From Jackrogersella multiformis (Eukaryota; Ascomycota; Sordariomycetes; Xylariales; Hypoxylaceae): 64,000 bases of DNA. Within the stretch, counting starts at the first letter, position 1; the number at the start of each line of letters is the position of its first letter. Of the stretch, positions 56,555-64,000 are shown piece by piece. Location: assembly GCA_902806575.1 (NCBI GenBank), contig CADCXD010000011.1, positions 1,612,001 to 1,676,000 on the forward strand, given 5' to 3'. The notes beneath the pieces are model-generated. The model saw only the letters and a program-made list of their open reading frames with translations, searched no databases and had not been told where the DNA came from. A program made the position numbers and the translations under genes.

Positions 56555-57820
56555 TCAAGCCTTCCCCAACCTCTTCGCCTCGAAAGCCACGCCCGCGGCA
56601 ATGTCATCCTCCAAGCTCGGGCCCTTGGGCTCCCAACCGAGATACTTCTTCGCCCTGGCGGCCACGCTCTTCGAGTTCGTCCCGTAGTTAGGAGCATCGA
56701 CCTCCTTCGTGGCCGCCTCGGGAATGAGCCCCTGCTTCGCGGCCTCGGCGGCGACCCACCTGGACACGTCGCTCCACCTGTGCACGCCGTTCTCGAGGAA
56801 GAAATACGCCTTGGGCCCGAAGATTTCGGGGTTGGCGCTCTTGGCGGGGTCGAGCGCGGCCTCGACGGCTAGCACGAAGAAGGTGCCCAGGTCGCGGATG
56901 TGCACGTTGTCCCACTCGGTCAGGCCCGGGGCCTGGATGGGCGCGAAGCCCTGCTCTAGCGTGCGCTGGATGATCCCCGGCACCTGGATGCTGCGCTGGT
57001 TGAGGGGCCCGCGGCCCCGGCCGTAGATGGTGGGGGGCCCCACGATCAGCGTCCGCACGGCCGGCGACGCGTTCGCGCCCAGCACGATCTTGTCCACGTC
57101 CCGGTGGATGGCGGTGTCCGGCAGCGACACGATGCGCTCGACGTCGTCGATGTCGTGGTACCTCTGCTCCGGCAGCGGGCCCTGCCCGTACCGCTTGTGC
57201 TCCGCGTCGTACCAGGTCAGGATACCGGTGCCGCACAGATGGATCCAGTACCCTGGCTTCTCCGCCGTGTGGCCCGCCGCGAGTCCCTTGGCGATCGCCG
57301 TCGCCGATGGCACGTTGTCGGCCGAGTCCGCCGTATCTATGTGCCGTTAGCTACTACCTTGGTCGGGTTGCTCTTTCACCCCTTTTCGCAGGTGGTTCTA
57401 ACGGCCAGATCGGAAGAGCGACATACCAATTACAATGTCCGCGGCGGCGGCCTCCTTCTCGATGATGGCGGCGTCGTCCAGCGTGCCGTAGACGAGGCGG
57501 GCTTGAGGGTAGGCGGCGGCAACGGGCTTGCCCCGCTCCTCGTTCCGCACGAGGAGGGTGTACTCGTACTCCGGGTGGGCCGCGACTAGAGCGTACAGCG
57601 CGTCGCCGCCGATGTAGCCTACATTGGGTTTCCCATGTTCAGTAAGTTGGACACCTAGAGCGTTGTCTGCTGTCTGCTGCGGAGTGGGTGCGTACCAGTG
57701 GCGCCGGTGCTGTTATGACGGTTAGCTTTTATGTTGTTCTGTTCTGTTCTGTTCTTGTCTCTTGTCTCTTGTCTTGGGAGGCTCGATGTGTATTACTTAC
57801 AGAAATATCTTAGTAGCCAT
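56555..57820 (-). CDS. NAD-dependent epimerase/dehydratase-like SDR
   Basis: Four exons, 57820-57801 (20 nt), 57709-57696 (14 nt), 57618-57427 and 57336-56555, keep phase and give 335 residues. The nucleotide-binding motif LTGATGYIGGDAL is built from exons 1-3 and only appears after splicing. An acidic strand end (LVRNEE) and a YGTLDDAA segment follow. The catalytic domain continues through DIVIDTADSADNVPSA, VGPPTIYGRG (lacking a clear YxxxK) and FLENGVHRWSDVSRW. The extended SDR or NmrA-like fold is secure; substrate and true catalytic ability are not. The first intron-rich 400 bases contrast with a single large last exon. The intron after exon 3 contains a 14-nt adapter-like string (see findings). 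Confidence 0.85.
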
Positions 57821-58960
57821 TGTGATATAGTAAAGTTTGAATTCGAGTTGGAGGTTGAAGAGTGGAGGCTTAATAGTTGTACCTAGGTATTGGTAAAGCT
57901 TTGTTTGTTGAAGCAAGTGTAGTTAGGTGTCACAAGCAAGGGATATCATGAAATATATACAAGTACTGTGAAACAAGTATTACGTCGTTGTGCTGAGGTA
58001 GTTGCATGACAAATCTGAAATCTGGTTACGCCATCCGGGTCATTAATTCCCCCCTTTCTTGAAATTACGTAATCCAGTTATTTCTATTCTCGGGGATGGA
58101 TTACGTAATGCATGGTTTAACTAAGATCCTGTGTTTTGAAAGTCAAGTAAAGACCTAGGAAAAACAACAACGTCTCAACTATCACATCATTTGCCAGCAT
58201 CATGAAGGTTGCAGACGGATTATTGCGCCTCGCCGGAGTTATCAGTCAGTTGTCGGAGAGGGTTGATCGAGACAAACTCCCCTTTGTACTTCATAATCCA
58301 AGTATTAATAATATTAAAACCCCCTATTAAGATCTTAATAAATCATTTATAAGAGTTCGGTTCATATAACTTATGATTTACCATACCAAGAGCAGTGTTA
58401 TCCACTGATATGGAAAATCCGTCTTAACTTAAGCGAATAAAATCAAATCAGCTTCAAGTTAAGACAGTCCTTGCAAAATATACATTATGTTATAAAATTT
58501 CCATTATATAATTATGACCTAGGTAGGTTAGGGACCGAATCTAGAGTAGAGACTGAAAGGAAGCAGTACTAACCTATCTACCTACTTCCTAAGAGGTAAT
58601 AAGTGTGTAGACGACACAAATAGGGAATAATAGTTTTCTCTGTTTCAAGACCACCTTGCCTATAACCCTTCAACGGACAGTTGGTGGAGTATACTTTTGC
58701 AGGCAATGAGTTTATCAAATATGACTTACAAAGCGCCGAGTCTCCAGTTAATATAGCATATTGATTCTCACGCAAGAGTGTTATGTAAACCTCAAGCTAT
58801 AATATATTTCCATGAGCCTATGAGAACATGAAGAATAGTTAAAAGCACTAGGTAACATAAGCGTAACACACTTCTGTACAATCTTCTCGATTGTCTTAGA
58901 GTTCTGGTGGGCCACCGCACTGTAGGTAATAATCCTAAACAGTTGATAAACTTTAACATC
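57821..58960. other. intergenic, no gene seen
   Basis: About 1.1 kb, AT-rich, with a TACCTAGGTA copy near 57880. The 58578-58775 frame has no coding character. Confidence 0.5.
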
Positions 58961-59060
58961 TGCCCATTGGCTTAGTGGTCAAAGCGTCTGACTGTTAATT
59001 GTTCTTGAAAAACGTGGCAGAAAAATCAGAAGATCCCTGGTTCGACCCCAGGATGGGCAG
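58961..59060 (+). tRNA. tRNA-Asn (GTT) with intron
   Basis: The full cloverleaf can be drawn. Acceptor stem TGCCCAT pairs with ATGGGCA, with G as discriminator. The D-stem is GCTT/AAGC. The anticodon stem TCTGA/TCAGA carries loop CTGTTAA with anticodon GTT at 58994-58996. The T-stem CCTGG/CCAGG has loop TTCGACC. A 27-nt intron (about 58998-59024) sits after position 37, the canonical place. A T-run follows at about 59061-59078, suitable for Pol III termination. Confidence 0.93.
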
Positions 59061-59690
59061 ATTTTCATTTTGTCCCCCCTTTTTGGCACTTTTTATAAAC
59101 TGAGGTTTTTTCTTCTTGCTAGTTCATTAATAAAACTTGTTAATGAGGTGGAACTCATGAAATCTTTTATCTAATAATTATTTTAATATAGTTACTTAGT
59201 TAAGTAATAGTTGCATTACTAGATAGCAGATCGAACTTAAATTAATGGTGGGACTAAGTTAGTGAAATCAATGAACTAGCTTTCACTATATAGGTAGGTA
59301 GGTATTAGGAAATGTTAATTAATATATTTAAATCCAATCTGACTTATAATTCCTTTATGTCCCTCGCCGAAAGCAGGTGGCACTAGGAGTTCATAAGTTG
59401 TAGTTTCTGATGTGACGTCTCGTTTTACCGAGTTGTTAAAAGGGGTTTAATACTCCCACAAAAGACCAAGCTCATATATTGCTATATTAGCAACAGTGAA
59501 AAATAGCTGATGATATTTGATATTAGAAACTGATACTTTAGGCAGAAGAGCAGCCTTTGAGTAAATTTTCTCGATTTGTATCTCTTGCCTACCTGGGTAC
59601 TTAAAAGCTGATGTAGTTACCTAGGTGCCTATTTGTATCTTAGGTAGTGCAAAAGTGTGATAAGGGCAATAGGGCTTGGAACTATAGTTT
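59061..59690. other. spacer between the tRNA gene and the RIP-degraded element
   Basis: About 630 bases of ordinary intergenic composition with GTAGGTA and TACCTAGG motifs near 59290 and 59620. AT content rises sharply at about 59690. Confidence 0.5.
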
Positions 59691-60979
59691 AATTTTAAAT
59701 TATAATTCTTTATAGTCTTAAGGTTTTTGCTTTATATTTCTTCTTACGAAGTAAAGCGTAATAATTTATATATATATAATTTGAATATTTCTTTAAGTAT
59801 CGTTAACGTCTTTTTAATCTTATTAATTTAATTTTATATATATTAATTAGGTTTTTTAATTAACCTTATTTAATAGTTTTATTTTATAAGTTTTAATATA
59901 TTTTATAAGTTTTAATATATTTTATATTTATTAATATATATGTATATAATAATTATATTTTGCTTTGTGAAATTTATTTATATAATATTAATTCTTTTTT
60001 TTTAAATATTTAATTTTAAATATTTTAAAGGATTATAAAATTATAAGGTTTATTAACGTGTTATTTATAAAATAGTTTAATTATTGCTTTTATTTTATCG
60101 CTAAATATATATTCGTAAGGTTTTTAAGTTTAATATTTTTTAACCGGTTAATCTTTTTATTTCATGAGATATTTTATTTTATTTTAGTTTTTAATAAAGT
60201 TTATAACTTATTTTATTTAATAGTTTTTATATTTTATTAAGGTTACTTTACGTAAGATTTAATTAAGGTTAAGAAGTTTTTAATTATTAATGCGATAAGG
60301 TTTAATAAGTGAGATATAAAATAAATTATATATTTTTTAACCTTTAAATAAAGTAAGTTTTATTATTATAAAAAAGATTATTTATTAAATCTTAAAAGGT
60401 TTTAAAAGTTTTTTATTTAATTTTTTAATAAGGCGTTTAATCTTAATATTTTTTATATTAAGTATTATAAGTTATTTTTCTTAAAAGGTTAGTACATTTT
60501 TTTATTATTTATTTATTTATTCCTTTATTTATTAACGGCTTTATTTTAAATGTTTTTATATTTTTTAATATATTTATGTTATTTAATATGTATATAATTT
60601 ATTTCCTAAATTGTATAAAATGTTTATAGGAGAGTTATAAACGATTAAATGATAATTATAATTAATGTAAAAAGGTGTAAATTATGTTAATAATAAGGTA
60701 ATATTATTATAAGTAAATTTAACTGTTACGAAGAGGTTTTTTTAGTTATTTATTTTATAGTTAACGAAAGCTTTAAGGTAAACCTTTAAGATTTAATTAA
60801 AGCGTTTTATTTAATTATTAATTTACGAATAAAACGTAATACTTATACGGGATTTAATTCTTATTAATTTAAAGAAGTTTTTTTAAATATAAAAAGTAAA
60901 CTTAAAATCTTTATTAAAAATAATGTTTAATGGTACGTTATATAATCTTTAATATTATTTAATAAAGATTTTAATTAAA

Positions 60980-61210
60980 TTATTAGATTTTTTTCCTTTT
61001 ACTTTAAAAGGGATAAAGTAAGTTATTTTTAAGAATGAATTTATTATTATTTAAATAAAGTTATAATTATTTAATAAAGAAAGGTTTATAATAAAATTTA
61101 TTATTATTATTAGTTAAGATTTATAATGTAATTTTATCGGCTGGAGATATTTATATAAGGCGTGACGAAGGATTTTATTTTATTAATATTTTAAATAACT
61201 TTATACGTAA
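60980..61210 (-). pseudogene. integrase remnant
   Basis: In the minus frame, segments NKIKSFVTPY, then YLQPIKLHYKS and INFIINLSLLNNYNFI, follow the order of gypsy integrase from the end of the zinc finger into the first catalytic-Asp strand. The Asp reads as Asn. Stops break it. It lies about 1.2 kb downstream of the reverse-transcriptase remnant on the same strand. Confidence 0.65.
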
Positions 61211-62229
61211 TCCCGGATTATGTTTTTAATATTTAATTATTAAAAGTTTTAGGTAATTAGTTTTAAGGTTTTATTTATTTCCATATATTTAATAATAAAA
61301 GTATCGTATTTAAAGGAAATGATTTTTTTTTAAAGTTTTATAAGTATTTAAAGCTTATCCTTTTAATATAAAAGATTATTTTAAAAAATAATATCTTTAA
61401 AAGGGTTTATGGTTTATATAATATATTTTAGGTTGTTAATAGCTACTTTTTTAAATTTTTTTATAAAATTAAAAGCTTAATTAAAAGTGGTAAAGTTATA
61501 TAATCTTCTTAATATAACGAGAACAATTATTAAAAAGGTAAATAAAGTTCCTTAAGAATACGAAAAATATTTATTTTATAAGATTAATTTTATAAGTTAG
61601 TTTTTAATTTCCTTTTTTTTAGGTTAATGTTACGGTAATTTAAAAAAAATATTAGTTTTATTATTTTATTTTTTTAATCGGTAATTAATAATAAATTAAT
61701 ATAATAATAATTTTTATATTTATCGGGTTTAACGTTAATTTAAGACTTTAATTATTATAAAGTAAGTTAAATTCTAATAATTAAAGTAAATTTTAATTTA
61801 TTATTTAATACCTTTTAAATATTAATGCTATTTTCCGAAAGAGTTTATTATAATTAATAATTCTTTATTATAAATCTTATAATTTATTTTTATTAATGTG
61901 AATTTACGGGAATAATAAGTTATTAGTTTAAGCTTACTTTATTTATTTATTTAAAAAAGAACGGCGTTAATGGTATAATTTAATATATCGGTTTTAATAT
62001 AAGTTTATTTTAAGGGATTAAAATGTATTATAATAGAAGTTTAAATAAACCAAAATTTAAATTTCTTAAAAGATTTATTTATTTTCTTAATTTATTTTTA
62101 ATCCTTTTTATCTTTTTTATTTACGTTAATAATTAATTTTATTATCTTTAAGAATTTTTTTATAAATTATTAAGATTCTTTAAAGGATTTAAGTGTTTTT
62201 TAATTATTAATATAATTAACCTTATCTTA

Positions 62230-62520
62230 AGTTATTAAAATATTATTTATTTCGATAATATATTTTAAAAAGTTTACTTTTTATACTTTTTAAAAATATT
62301 TTTATAGGTTAACCGTTAAATAATATTTTATAAATTTTTTTAAGATTTTTTTAATAATTTTATTATATTCCTTTATTGTATCCGTATAAATAAAAAAATT
62401 ATTTAAGTATATTAAAAAGTTTAAATCGATAAGATTTCGGAAAATGTTATTTATTATTAATTAAAAAATTACGAGAGCGTTAATTAATTTAAATAATATT
62501 ATTAAGTATTTAAAAAAAGG
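62230..62520 (-). pseudogene. reverse-transcriptase remnant
   Basis: Reading the minus strand gives YLNNFFIYTDTIKEYNK at about 62,365-62,415, where the two-Asp polymerase box of gypsy reverse transcriptase should be. Both Asp read as Asn, the change RIP makes. Upstream LINALVIF and INNIFRNLIDL, and downstream YLTVNL and NFLKYII, match the flanking order of this enzyme. Stop codons interrupt it. It cannot be functional. Confidence 0.8.
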
Positions 62521-64000
62521 TTATATTTATAACGAAATATTATTTTTTACTTATCTTTTTCTTAATTTTAATTAAATAAAATCTTAACTTAAGATTAATC
62601 TTTATAAATTATTTTACAGTTTTAAAACGAGTTTATAATTTAAATATTAAAGGTATAAAATAACGGATAAAGATAATAATATTATTTAAGCCTTAATAAT
62701 TAATTATTAACTTAAAAGGATTTTAAAGATCGGGTTTATTAATAAACATTATAAGTATTACGTAAAACAAGGTTAATTTCTAGATTTAACCATTATTAAT
62801 TATTTTATTTTATTATGATTTAAGTATATTAAGTTCCTTTTCGTTTATAACGTAAAAAAGTCCTTAAGGAGGTATTTTTTTTTTTAAAGATTAATAAAAT
62901 AATCTTAAGGTTAATAATTTAGAAAGTATTACTTTACTTCCTTAATTATAATATATATAAATTCACGGAATTCCTTAAAAATATTTTTTAATATTTTATT
63001 TACTTTAATATTCTTTATTATCGTTATGTTAATTAACTTTTCCGGGTTATATAAGGTTAAATTAATATAGTATTTTTAATAATAAAAGGAATTAAACTTA
63101 ATCTTTTTAAAGTTTAAAAAGAAATTTATAAGTTTATAAATTTTTATTTATTATTATAATATAATAATATTATATTTATTATTTAAAGCGTTTAATTTAA
63201 AATTAATTTAAAAGAAATAATCTTTTTAATAATAAAGGATAAAAGGATCGGTATAATAACGTTTTGTAAAAGGAATTTAAGTTAAATCGAAGGTTAATAT
63301 AAGTCGAATATATTATTTTTTAATAATTAATAATTTTTATTTCTTTGCTTTAAAAAAAGATATTATTAGGATTAAACTTTTAAAGTTTAATAATGTTTAT
63401 ATTTAATATTTATCTTTATTATATAATAATATTATATTAATAATAAGTTTATATTTTAAAATTAATTTTAAATAAAGTTTTTTTATAACTTTTATTTTAT
63501 TTTTAATTAATTTTTTAATTACCGCGGTTTGGTATATTTTACCTTAGTTTAACCGTAGGATTTAACGAGATATAACGTCGAGGCCTTTTAAAAATTTAAA
63601 TCGGAATCTTCGATTTTTATAATTTAAGGATAAAATGATTTTTATAAGGTTATATTTATTTATATTCTTTTTTATAGTGGAAATATAAGTTAAGTATTAT
63701 TATTTTAAGATCGTTTTACGGAGGAGATTTTATCCGGGTTTAATGGTAAGTTTTTATTATTAATGTTTTTTTTTACGAAATAAAAAAGAATTTAATGATT
63801 ATTACGTTTATAACGTTAATAAAATTTTTTATCCTTTTTTTATTAGTTTATATTTACTTAGTTAATCCTTTTTAAGGCATTTTTATTATTAAATTAAATC
63901 TTATTTTTTTAATTTAATTTTGGTTTACCTTTATTTTTAAGTTTATTATTATTTCTTAAGGATCGATTTTAACTCGGATTAAAGCGGTTTTTTCTTTTAC

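Larger units (their letters stand above)
59690..64000 (-). mobile_element. RIP-degraded Ty3/gypsy LTR retrotransposon (partial)
   Basis: The last 4.3 kb is almost pure A and T, nearly empty of CpA and TpG while keeping scattered CpG. That is the signature of C-to-T changes at CpA by repeat-induced point mutation. No frame stays open. In the minus frame, recognisable remnants lie in gypsy order: reverse transcriptase near 62,230-62,520 and integrase near 60,980-61,210, about 1.2 kb apart as RNase H spacing requires. The 3' end is probably near 59.7 kb; the 5' end lies beyond the window. LTRs could not be told apart in this composition. Confidence 0.85.

Noticed and set aside
59690..64000. Mitochondrial or centromeric DNA as the source of the AT-rich end
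   Set aside because: Gypsy polymerase and integrase remnants are readable in order on one strand, and CpA depletion points to RIP.
1..64000. CRISPR arrays, operons, bacterial insertion sequences, rRNA
   Set aside because: None seen; intron-rich genes and gene organisation are fungal throughout.

Overview
The window is nuclear DNA from a filamentous ascomycete (Pezizomycotina; probably Sordariomycetes, by inference only). The evidence is: short introns of about 46-300 nt with GT..AG ends and fungal branch sites, a betaine-lipid synthase, a D-xylose reductase, F-box and ankyrin proteins, a tRNA-Asn with an intron, and a final 4.3 kb of AT-saturated, CpA-depleted sequence of the kind left by repeat-induced point mutation (RIP). 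There is no operon structure. Genes lie on both strands, separated by 0.3-3.5 kb of intergenic DNA sprinkled with the palindrome TACCTAGGTA.

Layout. 0-5 kb: C-terminal end of a cut gene, a BolA-like protein, and an ACSF3-type acyl/malonyl-CoA synthetase with an Asn-Gly repeat insertion. 5.8-11.5 kb: eIF4E, a 2OG-Fe(II) oxygenase, an F-box protein, a DUF1857 protein. 12-20 kb: a DUF726 (Mil1/TMCO4-like) membrane hydrolase, an F-box/ankyrin protein, betaine-lipid synthase BTA1. 22-29 kb: AlaX-type alanyl-tRNA editing protein, VPS28 (ESCRT-I), NOC2 (60S biogenesis), a GH18 chitinase of six exons. 30-35 kb: an orphan protein with PAY motifs, a pyrimidine-rich repeat tract, a many-exon protein kinase with an atypical catalytic loop. 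36-42 kb: xylose reductase, SDS22 (PP1 regulator), a BEM46/ABHD13-like hydrolase. 42-50 kb: a decayed-looking gene-poor stretch, a BAHD-like acyltransferase, an F-box-like orphan. 51-58 kb: mitochondrial processing peptidase beta subunit, a raffinose-synthase/Sip1-family GH36 enzyme, an NAD-dependent epimerase-like SDR with a 14-nt micro-exon. 58.9 kb: tRNA-Asn. 59.7-64 kb: a RIP-ruined Ty3/gypsy retrotransposon on the minus strand, recognised from remnants of its reverse transcriptase and integrase.

Most genes are conserved housekeeping functions (translation, ribosome assembly, endosomal sorting, mitochondrial import, lipid and sugar metabolism). I see no biosynthetic gene cluster. Exon models were made by hand: each join was checked for GT/AG ends and reading phase and, where possible, for restoration of a known motif (for example the kinase APE, chitinase DxxDxDxE, SDR TGxTGYIG and raffinose-synthase GxCTW motifs). 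No transcript data were available. The most unusual features are the repeat insertion inside the acyl-CoA synthetase, the possible alternative-start targeting of three enzymes, the micro-exons, and a 14-nt match to a sequencing adapter inside one intron.
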